Below are positions 39,881-48,060 of a DNA stretch of 64,000 nucleotides, in pieces; positions within the stretch are counted from its first letter, which is position 1, and every line of letters begins with the position of its first letter. A program made the position numbers and the translations under genes. The notes beneath the pieces were generated by a model. It was not told where the DNA came from and made no database searches. It worked only from the letters and a program-made list of their open reading frames with translations. This stretch comes from Coprobacillus cateniformis (GTDB taxonomy: Bacteria; Bacillota_I; Bacilli_A; Erysipelotrichales; Coprobacillaceae): the NCBI RefSeq assembly GCF_009767585.1, contig NZ_WSNW01000001.1, positions 3,370,041 to 3,434,040 of the forward strand, written 5' to 3'.

Positions 39881-39908
39881 ATTATAGCATAAAAACTTAT
39901 TCTGTAAA
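39881..39908 (-). promoter_or_regulatory. Promoter of the 6S-like RNA
   Basis: On the minus strand TTTACA (39903-39908), 16 bases, TATAAT (39881-39886) with TGC before it. It gives a start near G39874. Confidence 0.7.
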
Positions 39909-40126
39909 CCTACGAAAAGGGTTTTTATTTTTGAAGTTTTTTCTATATCATTTTCTTCGTGTTTCCTACACTATACTCGGTTTTTCTATCTCTTTATTTT
40001 TTTCTCATTATAAGGACATTTTTTTGTATACCATTATCTTTCATGAAACCACATTTCTAAAAACATAAAAAATAATTTGTAAAAACAATAACAAAGTTTT
40101 ATTAATAATTGTTATGGTTTCGTGAA
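39909..40126. other. AT-rich intergenic region with a long inverted repeat
   Basis: No gene seen. TTCATGAAACCA (40040-40051) and TGGTTTCGTGAA (40115-40126) are complementary but for one G-T pair. The second arm abuts the stop codon of the M16 gene, so it would form a 3'-UTR fold with a nested ATAACAA/TTGTTAT hairpin. TTTCCTACAC at 39961-39970 is the exact complement of GTGTAGGAAA inside the 6S-like RNA region. Confidence 0.4.
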
Positions 40127-41407
40127 TTATTTAGATTTAACCATACAGGTGCTTGTTAAATCAATATCAAAAAGTGATTTTAAATTTTCAATATCTTCTT
40201 TTTTGAGAGTTGCTACACAATCTATTAAATCAAAAATCATAATTCCTTCAAAATAATATCTACTAAACAAATTAGCGATACCCTCTGGACTATTGAATAC
40301 CCCTATTAAAACACCAATATTTTTCTTTTGAACACGCTGAAATTCAACATCATCAATAGTATAATCCTTTATTGTAAGGATCAAATCTAAAATCTTATCT
40401 CTTAATTTTTCTGGTTCCATAGTGTCTCCACCTATTTGCAAGAACGAATAATCTCTTTCTTGAGTGAAATTAGCACTAAAACTATCATTAATAATTCCTA
40501 AACGTGTCCATTCTTCAAATAAAGGTGAACTTTTAGAAAAGAGAAGATCCAATAAAATATTCATACCTAATTCTCTTTTTAATTTTTCTTTAGGATCAGT
40601 TAAAATATCATTAATTTTCATGGAAACAATAACTTTAGGCATAATGACATCCATATGCAAAATATCCTCTTTTTTATCAATTTCCTGAGGTTCTTTGATA
40701 ATTTCTCTTTGAATCTGCTTTTCTTTATCAAAATCTTTTTTTGCTTGATTATTCCTAATCAGTTCAATTGTATCTTCAACCTGGATGTTTCCTACAACAA
40801 ATAACATCATATTGCTAGGATGATAAAAGGTTTGATAACATTTTTCTAAAATATCTTTATCTATTTCATTAACTGTTTCGACGGTTCCAGCAATATCGAT
40901 TTTAACTGGATGTTTTTGATAAAGGTTTTGAATACTCCCAAAATAACAACGCCAATCCGGATCATCATCATACATACCAATTTCCTGATTAATAATCCCC
41001 TTTTCTTTTTCAACTGTTTGATCAGTCAAATAAATATCTTGAACAAAATCCAGCAATAATTCAATACATTCATTCTCATGGCTTGTTGTATTAAATAGAT
41101 AAGCAGTTCTTGAAGATGAAGTAAAAGCATTTGTGCTCGCTCCAAGTTGTGCGAATTTCTCACTTGCATCACCGTCTTGCATTTCAAACATTTTGTGTTC
41201 TAAGAAATGGGCGATCCCATCTGGAACAGTTAACATTTCATTTTCTCCTAGTGGTACAAATGTTGTATCTACAGAACCGAAGTGTGTTGAAAATAAACCA
41301 TAAGTCTTCGAGAATCCTTTTTTAGGCAATAGATAGACTTTTAATCCATTGGCCATTTCTTCATAATATAAAGTTTCTTGTAGTGTCTGATAATTAATTG
41401 TTTCCAT
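40127..41407 (-). CDS. ymfH: M16 (insulinase) family zinc peptidase, YmfH-like
   Basis: A 426-residue M16 peptidase. The inverted zinc motif HxxEH is present in GIAHFLEHKMFE, and the downstream Glu region in LLLDFVQDIYLTDQTVEKEKGIINQEIGMYDD. The second half (MLFVVGNIQVEDTIELI onward) is the inactive M16 lobe. It overlaps the upstream M16 gene by 14 bases. As in B. subtilis ymfF-ymfH, one partner has the zinc site and the other lacks it, so a heterodimeric protease is likely. Confidence 0.9.
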   Translation of the reverse strand: METINYQTLQETLYYEEMANGLKVYLLPKKGFSKTYGLFSTHFGSVDTTFVPLGENEMLTVPDGIAHFLEHKMFEMQDGDASEKFAQLGASTNAFTSSSRTAYLFNTTSHENECIELLLDFVQDIYLTDQTVEKEKGIINQEIGMYDDDPDWRCYFGSIQNLYQKHPVKIDIAGTVETVNEIDKDILEKCYQTFYHPSNMMLFVVGNIQVEDTIELIRNNQAKKDFDKEKQIQREIIKEPQEIDKKEDILHMDVIMPKVIVSMKINDILTDPKEKLKRELGMNILLDLLFSKSSPLFEEWTRLGIINDSFSANFTQERDYSFLQIGGDTMEPEKLRDKILDLILTIKDYTIDDVEFQRVQKKNIGVLIGVFNSPEGIANLFSRYYFEGIMIFDLIDCVATLKKEDIENLKSLFDIDLTSTCMVKSK

Positions 41408-42668
41408 GAAAATCCTTTCCTGTAAGGAAGAATATTGTATCTAATTGTACTTTCTTCGCTACATTAATAATATCTTCTTTGCTTACATTTAATAATTTTT
41501 GAATATATTCATCATTCGTTTCTTTTTTGTGAGTAATGTCTCTATTATAAGCTAAGGCAATCATACTACCTGCTTCATCATTCGTTTTCCTTAAAGCATT
41601 TTGAAGCATAATTTTAGCAATTTGAATATCATTATCACTTAAATTTCCATTTTGAATATCTTCTAATTGTTCTTTAATAAGAATCATTGTTTTTTGATAA
41701 TCTTTTGCTTCAATTCCAGCATTTACAATCATTATTCCATTAAACGCATCATAACTTGATGAAACATAATAACATAAACTATTCTCTTCTCTAACAACCT
41801 TAAATAAACGTGATTGAGAAAAACCGCCAAATAAAGCATTAAATACGGTGAATGCATAATGATGATTGGATGTAAAATCACAATCAATGCGATAACCCAT
41901 ATTGAGTTTAGATTGGGTTAAGTCCTGTTCCTCTATTATCTCTAAAATATCTTGACGCTGACTATCAAAACTATATGCTGAAGGATAATCTTTGTTGTTT
42001 TCAGGAAATTTAAGATGCTGATCCAATATATCTATAATTGATTCATCTATATCTCCTACAACATAAAGATGTTTTTCATCATTTTGAATAGTCTGTAAAA
42101 AATATTTGTAAAGATCATGAGAAGAAATTGTATCCACTTCATCTTCATATCCAGTACTTGGAATCCCCAATGTATGATTTTTTCCCATATACTCAAATAA
42201 TTTATCTAATGAATAAGAAAACTTATCATCTTTATTAACTTGTAATCTTTCTTTCAGTTCTTTTTTCTTCATTTTAACAATTTCTTCATCGAACTGTTGA
42301 TTTTGAACAAGAGGATTAAAAAACAAATCGCTTAATAACTGAATTTGGCGAACCAGCAAAGATTCATTAATAGGTAAATAAACATCATTCACAAAACTCG
42401 AATAAACATTTATTGTTTGTGATTTTCCTTTAGTTGCAATATTTGTAGATAATCTAGCCCCATAATTTTCATCAAGATATGATGCCAATTCTTTTGTAGA
42501 TGGATATTTTTTTGTTGCTGCAACGATAACAAATGTTAATAGAGTTCTTAATGTTGTTGTTTCTTTTGTCAATGGACTTTGCAAACGCAAAGACATTGTT
42601 ATTGTTTTAAATTTCTTTGTAGGGATTAAATGTAATGTATATCCCTTCATTTGATAAACTGTTTCCAT
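41394..42668 (-). CDS. ymfF: M16 family protein without zinc site, YmfF-like
   Basis: A 424-residue M16-fold protein. In place of HxxEH the equivalent helix reads LLTFVIVAATKKYPSTKELASYLDENYGARLS, without His or paired Glu. The C-terminal lobe contains FNALFGGFSQSRLFKVVREENSLCYYVSS, typical of the substrate-binding partner. It is probably the non-catalytic subunit for the next gene. Confidence 0.88.
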   Translation of the reverse strand: METVYQMKGYTLHLIPTKKFKTITMSLRLQSPLTKETTTLRTLLTFVIVAATKKYPSTKELASYLDENYGARLSTNIATKGKSQTINVYSSFVNDVYLPINESLLVRQIQLLSDLFFNPLVQNQQFDEEIVKMKKKELKERLQVNKDDKFSYSLDKLFEYMGKNHTLGIPSTGYEDEVDTISSHDLYKYFLQTIQNDEKHLYVVGDIDESIIDILDQHLKFPENNKDYPSAYSFDSQRQDILEIIEEQDLTQSKLNMGYRIDCDFTSNHHYAFTVFNALFGGFSQSRLFKVVREENSLCYYVSSSYDAFNGIMIVNAGIEAKDYQKTMILIKEQLEDIQNGNLSDNDIQIAKIMLQNALRKTNDEAGSMIALAYNRDITHKKETNDEYIQKLLNVSKEDIINVAKKVQLDTIFFLTGKDFHGNN

Positions 42669-42723
42669 AAATTCTCCTTTTCTCGCATATTACTATTATA
42701 CTCATTTTTTATAAAAATAAAAT

Positions 42724-42756
42724 AAAAAAAGGCCAGGACTTTCATCCTGATCTCTT
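42724..42756 (-). terminator. Terminator after the nucleoside importer operon
   Basis: On the minus strand CAGGA-TGAAAG-TCCTG with further weak pairs is followed by GGCCTTTTTTT. Confidence 0.7.
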
Positions 42757-42757
42757 T

Positions 42758-43711
42758 TTAACGTTTTCCTTTGTCAAACGGCTCACCTTCTGCACGTGGT
42801 GCAGCAGAGTTTTTTGAAACAAAAGCAAGAACAATTAAAGTTGCTATATAAGGTATAATTTTATAAACAACAGCTGGAATTCCTAAACCTAATAAAAACG
42901 GAATAGCATTTGATGTAGCAGCTATGGTTTTCATAAATCCAAAGAATAAAGCTGCAAAAAAGATTTTAAACGGTTTCCATTGTCCAAAAATCAAAACCGC
43001 TAGAGCTAAGAATCCATATCCAGCGACAGTTGCGTTAAAAATTGTACTTGTTGGAATAATTAAAACCAAACCACCAATTCCAGCTAATAGACCTGAAATA
43101 AGAACGCCAGCATAGCGCATTTTATATACGTTAATCCCAGCACTATCGGCTGCTTGAGGCAATTCTCCACAAGCACGTAGTCTCAAACCAAATTTTGTTT
43201 TATAAATAAGTACATATGATATTAAAAGAATAATGATTCCTAAAAAAGTTGTCACATATGTATTTTGGAAAAACATTGGGCCAATAACAGGAATACTGCC
43301 TAATAAAGGTATTGATTCAATCCTGAAAAGATTATCAAAAGAAATCTGTTGTGTTCCAAGAATTAATCTTCCAAAAAAGACACAAAAAGCTGGAGCAAAT
43401 ATATTCAAAGCAGTCCCACTAATTGTTTGGTCAGCTTTCATATGTATAGAAGCGAATGCATGCAGTAATGAGAATAACATACCTGTCCCTCCAGCAATCA
43501 ATAATGCAATAATAAGATTAAGCTGTGGCGGCAATGCATCACCAAATAAATGTAAATATGAAACTCCAAACAATGCACCAATTAACATAATACCTTCTAA
43601 TGCGATATTAATAACACCGCTTCGTTCAGAAAACAATCCTGCTAAAGCAACTATAAGCAAAGGAATAGCAAAAGTCCATGTTTGCTGAATAACAAAATAA
43701 AATAAATCCAT
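42758..43711 (-). CDS. nupQ: Nucleoside ABC transporter permease (NupQ-like)
   Basis: A 317-residue BPD-transp-2 family permease with about nine hydrophobic segments. GLFSERSGVINIALEGIMLIGA and the conserved GLRLRACGELPQAADSAGINVYKMRYAGVLISGLLAGIGG loop match the second permease of BMP-linked nucleoside importers. It overlaps nupP by one base. Confidence 0.9.
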   Translation of the reverse strand: MDLFYFVIQQTWTFAIPLLIVALAGLFSERSGVINIALEGIMLIGALFGVSYLHLFGDALPPQLNLIIALLIAGGTGMLFSLLHAFASIHMKADQTISGTALNIFAPAFCVFFGRLILGTQQISFDNLFRIESIPLLGSIPVIGPMFFQNTYVTTFLGIIILLISYVLIYKTKFGLRLRACGELPQAADSAGINVYKMRYAGVLISGLLAGIGGLVLIIPTSTIFNATVAGYGFLALAVLIFGQWKPFKIFFAALFFGFMKTIAATSNAIPFLLGLGIPAVVYKIIPYIATLIVLAFVSKNSAAPRAEGEPFDKGKR

Positions 43712-44814
43712 TATTCATCACCTTCCTTTGTTTCTATCATTTGTTTTTTATGACTAGACTTCTTTTTAGCTAACCAAAGTTTTATCATTAACGATAAAGC
43801 AGAGCAATAGATAATAGCAGAAATAATAATATCAACAATTTCAGGAATGAAACCAAATTGTTGCATTAAGTTTCCACCAACAGTTAAATATGATATAAAA
43901 ATTCCTGAGAAGAAAATTCCAATGGGATTAGATAGCCCTAATAGTGCAACAGGAATTCCATTAAATCCTTCTGGAGCGAGAACTTCAACGATACTGATAA
44001 ATTTTCCTGATCCAGAAAGATATACCAATCCTCCACCGATTCCAGCTAGAGCACCAGCTATCACCATCGCCAATACAATATTTTTCTTTTCATTAATACC
44101 AGCATATCTTGCTGCATCAGCATTAAAACCGCATGCTTTCATTTCATATCCGAATTTTGTTTTATTGAGTATAATGTAAATAATGACAACCATTCCTAAA
44201 GCAATCAAAATACCAGCATTAAGTGTAGAACCCCTAAATAATTGATCTAATCCCAAACGAGGAATTTCAGCTGAAGATGCAACCCCCAATGATTGAGATC
44301 TTAATTCATCAAAAACAGTTGCTTTTACTAAAAAGTTTACGAGATACATTCCAATATAATTCATCATGATAGAACTGATAACTTCGTTAACATTTAAATA
44401 TGCCTTCATAATTCCTGGAACTATTGCCCATAATCCACCAACAATAAATGCAGCCAGCAAAGCTACTATCCAATGAATTTCAGCAGGTAAAAAAGTCCAA
44501 TGAACACCAACATAAACTGCAGCAAAGGCACCAGTAATGAACTGTCCAGGTGTCCCAATATTGAATAGACCTGTTTTAAAAGCAAAGCCTACAGAAAGAC
44601 CAGTCATGATAATTGGAATAGCATAAAATAAAACACGTCCAATCCCCATCATTCCCATTTTCAACGGACCAAACAGCATGTTCAAAAATCCATCAAAAGC
44701 ATTAGCAGGATTCGTAAAAAGAATAATAACTAACCCAAACAACAGCCCTATAGCAATAGCCATACAAGAAGATATAAAACTGCTGGCCCCCTCACTCTTT
44801 AACCATTTTTTCAT
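43711..44814 (-). CDS. nupP: Nucleoside ABC transporter permease (NupP-like)
   Basis: A 367-residue permease with ten or so hydrophobic segments. The cytoplasmic loop GYEMKACGFNADAARYAGINEKKNIVLAMVIAGALAGIGG is the EAA-like contact to the ATPase, and GLFNIGTPGQFITGAF is typical of this family. It overlaps nupO by four bases. Confidence 0.9.
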   Translation of the reverse strand: MKKWLKSEGASSFISSCMAIAIGLLFGLVIILFTNPANAFDGFLNMLFGPLKMGMMGIGRVLFYAIPIIMTGLSVGFAFKTGLFNIGTPGQFITGAFAAVYVGVHWTFLPAEIHWIVALLAAFIVGGLWAIVPGIMKAYLNVNEVISSIMMNYIGMYLVNFLVKATVFDELRSQSLGVASSAEIPRLGLDQLFRGSTLNAGILIALGMVVIIYIILNKTKFGYEMKACGFNADAARYAGINEKKNIVLAMVIAGALAGIGGGLVYLSGSGKFISIVEVLAPEGFNGIPVALLGLSNPIGIFFSGIFISYLTVGGNLMQQFGFIPEIVDIIISAIIYCSALSLMIKLWLAKKKSSHKKQMIETKEGDE

Positions 44815-46334
44815 TTTACACCCTCCTTCTTAGAACCAGCCATATATAAGCCTAATTCTTGAATAGTAGTTTTTTCTGGATTTAATTCAGCAACAATTTC
44901 ACCTTCATAAATTACTAAAATACGATCAGCTAAATTCATGACTTCATCCAATTCAAGAGAAATCAAAAGAATTGCACGGCCTTTATCCCTTTCGGCTACA
45001 AGTTCAGAATGAATAAACTCAATAGCACCTACATCCAAACCACGTGTTGGTTGAACTGCAATTAAAAGCTTAGGATCATTATCTACTTCTCTTGCAATAA
45101 TTGCCTTTTGCTGGTTACCACCAGACATACTACGTGCAATTGTTTTTGATCCCTGCCCACTTCGCACATCAAATTTTTGAATAAGATGATCTGAATATTC
45201 TGTCATTTTCTTATAATCTAAGAAACCATGATTATTAAATTCCTTTTTGAAATAACTCTTTAAAGCCATATTATATGATAGAGGATAATCTAATACCAAA
45301 CCATAACGATGTCTATCTTCTGGAATATGTCCTAATCCAGCAACATTTCTAGTAAATATAGAAGTATGAGTTATATCCTGATTATCTAATAAAATTGTCC
45401 CTTCTTTGACTGGCATTAATCCAGATAAAGCATAAACCAATTCAGATTGTCCATTTCCATCAATACCAGCAATACAAACAATTTCCCCTTTACGAACTTC
45501 GAAATTTACATCATTAACCACATCTTTATGATCTTTTTTTCCAACACATAGATGTTGTACACTCAATACAACATCAGTTGGTTTAGCCATTTCTTTGTTT
45601 ACATTAAAATTAACTTTACGTCCAACCATCATTTCTGACATTTCTTCTTTAGACGTTTCACCAACCTCAATTGTTCCAATGTATTTTCCTTTTCTAAGAA
45701 CTGTACATCGATCAGCTACCTCTTTTATTTCATTTAATTTATGAGTAATAAATAAGATTGATTTTCCCTCCGCTGAAAGATTCTTCATAATGTTCATCAA
45801 TTCTTTAATTTCTTGAGGCGTTAATACAGCAGTAGGTTCATCAAAAATAAGAATTTCATTATCTCTGTATAACATTTTTAAAATTTCAACACGTTGTTGC
45901 ATTCCAACAGTAATTTCACTAATTATTTCATCACAATCAACATTTAAATGATACTTTTGACTCAAATCATTCACTTTTTTTCTAGCCGCATCTAATGTCA
46001 ATAGTCCCTTTTTTGTATCTTCAGCACCTAAAATAATATTTTCTAACACTGTAAAATTATGTACTAGTTTAAAATGCTGATGAACCATTCCGATTCCTAG
46101 TTTGTTGGCATCATTTGGATCTTTAATAGTTACTTCTTGACCATTCATCTTAATGACACCTTTTTCAGCTTGATAAAGTCCGAAAAGCACACTCATTAAA
46201 GTTGATTTTCCAGCTCCATTTTCACCCAATAAAGCATGAATTTCGCCTTTTTTTAACTGAAGTGTTATATCATCATTAGCTATGATTCCTGGGAATTCTT
46301 TTGTAATATGACACATTTCAATTACATATTCCAT
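44811..46334 (-). CDS. nupO: Nucleoside ABC transporter ATPase (NupO-like, two ABC domains)
   Basis: Two ABC cassettes in 507 residues, as in sugar- and nucleoside-type importers. The first has Walker A LLGENGAGKSTL, signature ITVGMQQRVEI and Walker B ILIFDEPTAVLTP. The second has AGIDGNGQSEL (degenerate Walker A), signature MSGGNQQKAI and a Walker B LLIAVQPTRGLD with Gln in place of the catalytic Glu. This asymmetry is usual for the family. Confidence 0.93.
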   Translation of the reverse strand: MEYVIEMCHITKEFPGIIANDDITLQLKKGEIHALLGENGAGKSTLMSVLFGLYQAEKGVIKMNGQEVTIKDPNDANKLGIGMVHQHFKLVHNFTVLENIILGAEDTKKGLLTLDAARKKVNDLSQKYHLNVDCDEIISEITVGMQQRVEILKMLYRDNEILIFDEPTAVLTPQEIKELMNIMKNLSAEGKSILFITHKLNEIKEVADRCTVLRKGKYIGTIEVGETSKEEMSEMMVGRKVNFNVNKEMAKPTDVVLSVQHLCVGKKDHKDVVNDVNFEVRKGEIVCIAGIDGNGQSELVYALSGLMPVKEGTILLDNQDITHTSIFTRNVAGLGHIPEDRHRYGLVLDYPLSYNMALKSYFKKEFNNHGFLDYKKMTEYSDHLIQKFDVRSGQGSKTIARSMSGGNQQKAIIAREVDNDPKLLIAVQPTRGLDVGAIEFIHSELVAERDKGRAILLISLELDEVMNLADRILVIYEGEIVAELNPEKTTIQELGLYMAGSKKEGVK

Positions 46335-46413
46335 TCAATCTCCTCCTTATCCAATATTATATCTTTTTTTTCAACAAATATAAATATATTTTTCATATTC
46401 AGGATAATTTCAC

Positions 46414-46443
46414 AAAAAAAGAGAAGGCTCCTAAAACCCTCTC
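46414..46443 (-). terminator. Terminator-like hairpin between nupN and nupO
   Basis: On the minus strand GAGAGGG and CCTTCTC pair (one mismatch) and are followed by TTTTTTT. It probably lets the binding protein be made in excess over the transporter. Confidence 0.65.
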
Positions 46444-46457
46444 TCAATCACACAAAA

Positions 46458-47543
46458 TTATTTCACAAGTGTAACTTTTACATTTGATACTTTAATATCA
46501 GTAACAGCTTTAGCACCTTCATTATTAATGATTTTAACTTCATCATTAACTAGTTTCTTATAAAGTGTATCATAATCAGCTTGTGTGAATTTTTTAAATC
46601 TAGAAGTTTTCATTGGTAAACCAACAGCTTCATCTTTTGCACTTAAAACAAGATCCTGTCCACCTTTGAATGAACCATCATCAATTGCTTTCAATTGAAC
46701 TTGAACTGAATGAGCTAATTGTTTGTATGCAGAAGTTAAAACATATTCACCTTCACCATTTTGATCAACATCAACACCAATAACAAGTCCATTATTTTGT
46801 TGAGCAGCAGCGCTGATTGAAGCGAAGATTCCTCCACCACATGAGAAAATAATTTCTGTTCCAGATTTATACCAAGAAGCAGCCTCAGTTTGAATTGCAG
46901 GATCTGGGATAAAAGAATCTGTATATTTATATTGTAATTCAATATTAATACCTAATTCTTTTGCAGCATCATTTGCACCTTGAACATAACCATAACCAAA
47001 GTTAACAACTGCAGGCACCGCTTGACCACCCATAAAACCAAGTTTAGTATGTCCTTCTTTTACAGCAGCATAACCAGCCAAATAACCAGATTCTTGTTCA
47101 GCATATTTAATACTTACTGTATTATCAGCCGTTTTGAATTCTTTATATTGACCATCTTTGTTTGGAACCCCATCAATTAAAATAAATTTCACATCAGGAT
47201 ATGTAGTTTGTTTTTCATAAATAGATGCTTCAAATAAATAACCTGGAGTCACAACAACATTTGCCTTGTAGTCATTAACAGCTTGATCAATAGCTTCATT
47301 GTAAGCTTGAGTTGTTCCATCAGTAGGTTTAATGTACTCAGTCTTAGCACCTGTTTCTGTGCCATAAGCTTTAATTCCTTCCCAAGTCCCTTGGTTAAAA
47401 GATTTGTCCTCAATTGTACCTTTGTCAGTAATCATAACAATGGTATTTTTCTTAGAGTCATCTTTTTTGTCGCCATCATCATTACCACCGCATCCAACAA
47501 GAATCATTGATAATGCTAATAAAGACGCAAACATTTTTTTCAT
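46458..47543 (-). CDS. nupN: BMP-family nucleoside-binding lipoprotein (NupN-like)
   Basis: The substrate-binding lipoprotein of the importer. A signal peptide ends in the lipobox MILVGC-GG (Cys19 or so). The BMP domain follows: VMITDKGTIEDKSFNQGTWEG, VVVTPGYLFEASI and KLGFMGGQAVPAVVNFGYGYVQG. Start ATG 47543 follows GGAGGAAAAC. nupNOPQ between spoIIIE and ymfF resembles the arrangement I recall in thermophilic Bacillaceae. Confidence 0.93.
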   Translation of the reverse strand: MKKMFASLLALSMILVGCGGNDDGDKKDDSKKNTIVMITDKGTIEDKSFNQGTWEGIKAYGTETGAKTEYIKPTDGTTQAYNEAIDQAVNDYKANVVVTPGYLFEASIYEKQTTYPDVKFILIDGVPNKDGQYKEFKTADNTVSIKYAEQESGYLAGYAAVKEGHTKLGFMGGQAVPAVVNFGYGYVQGANDAAKELGINIELQYKYTDSFIPDPAIQTEAASWYKSGTEIIFSCGGGIFASISAAAQQNNGLVIGVDVDQNGEGEYVLTSAYKQLAHSVQVQLKAIDDGSFKGGQDLVLSAKDEAVGLPMKTSRFKKFTQADYDTLYKKLVNDEVKIINNEGAKAVTDIKVSNVKVTLVK

Positions 47544-47700
47544 ATTCAGTTTTCCTCCTTCAAAATTTCTACACATATTTTAACATTAAATTTACAAAAA
47601 GAAAAGAAAGATTATCTATTCAATAAAACATTTTTATAGATGCTCATTCTATTAATTGTTTTATTTCACTCAAATAAATTAAAAACACAACAAAAAAAGA

Positions 47701-48011
47701 TTAAATGGGTATTGTTTGCAGTAAAGCTTGATTAAGAATATAAACTATCTGCTTGTAGTTTAGATATATTGAAGTATTATAGAAAAGAATTTTTATTTTC
47801 TTGAATGCATTCCATTTCTGTAAAACTATATCATTATATACATGATATTTTCTTATTATTTACAACAAACCTAAATCCGTTATATTTGCATGCAATACTA
47901 GCATATAAATAATCCTTTTCATTATAGAGTCTTGTTCTTTCTTTTTTACCTTCGAATGTTCATTTTGACATATTTAAACCCCTCCAGTTAATAATTCAAC
48001 CAGAGGGGACA
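47701..48011 (-). mobile_element. Decayed IS3-type element: transposase OrfA relic and one end
   Basis: The 484-base gap upstream of nupN holds a decayed transposase on the minus strand. From an ATG at 47971 (after GGAGGGG) it reads MSK, an in-frame TGA (47960-47962), then TFEGKKERTRLYNEKDYLYA and SIACKYNG, resembling the N-terminal HTH of IS3/IS150-type OrfA. This frame stops at 47834. A shifted frame continues with LQKWNAFKK (47823 down) and stops at 47701. The sequence upstream, ACTGTCCCCTCTGG ending near 48011, looks like an IS end. No OrfB or second end is seen. Confidence 0.55.
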
Positions 48012-48060
48012 GTTCTTCTATCCACTTTTTAAGTGAAAGAGAATTATGTAAGTCTTTTTT

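Noticed and set aside
43233..43688. 151-codon plus-strand ORF opposite the nupQ permease
   Set aside because: Shadow of a strongly supported permease gene; composition is low-complexity and no ribosome-binding site is seen.
47577..48060. Purine or other riboswitch upstream of the nucleoside importer
   Set aside because: No conserved aptamer core was recognised; the gap is better explained by the transposase relic.
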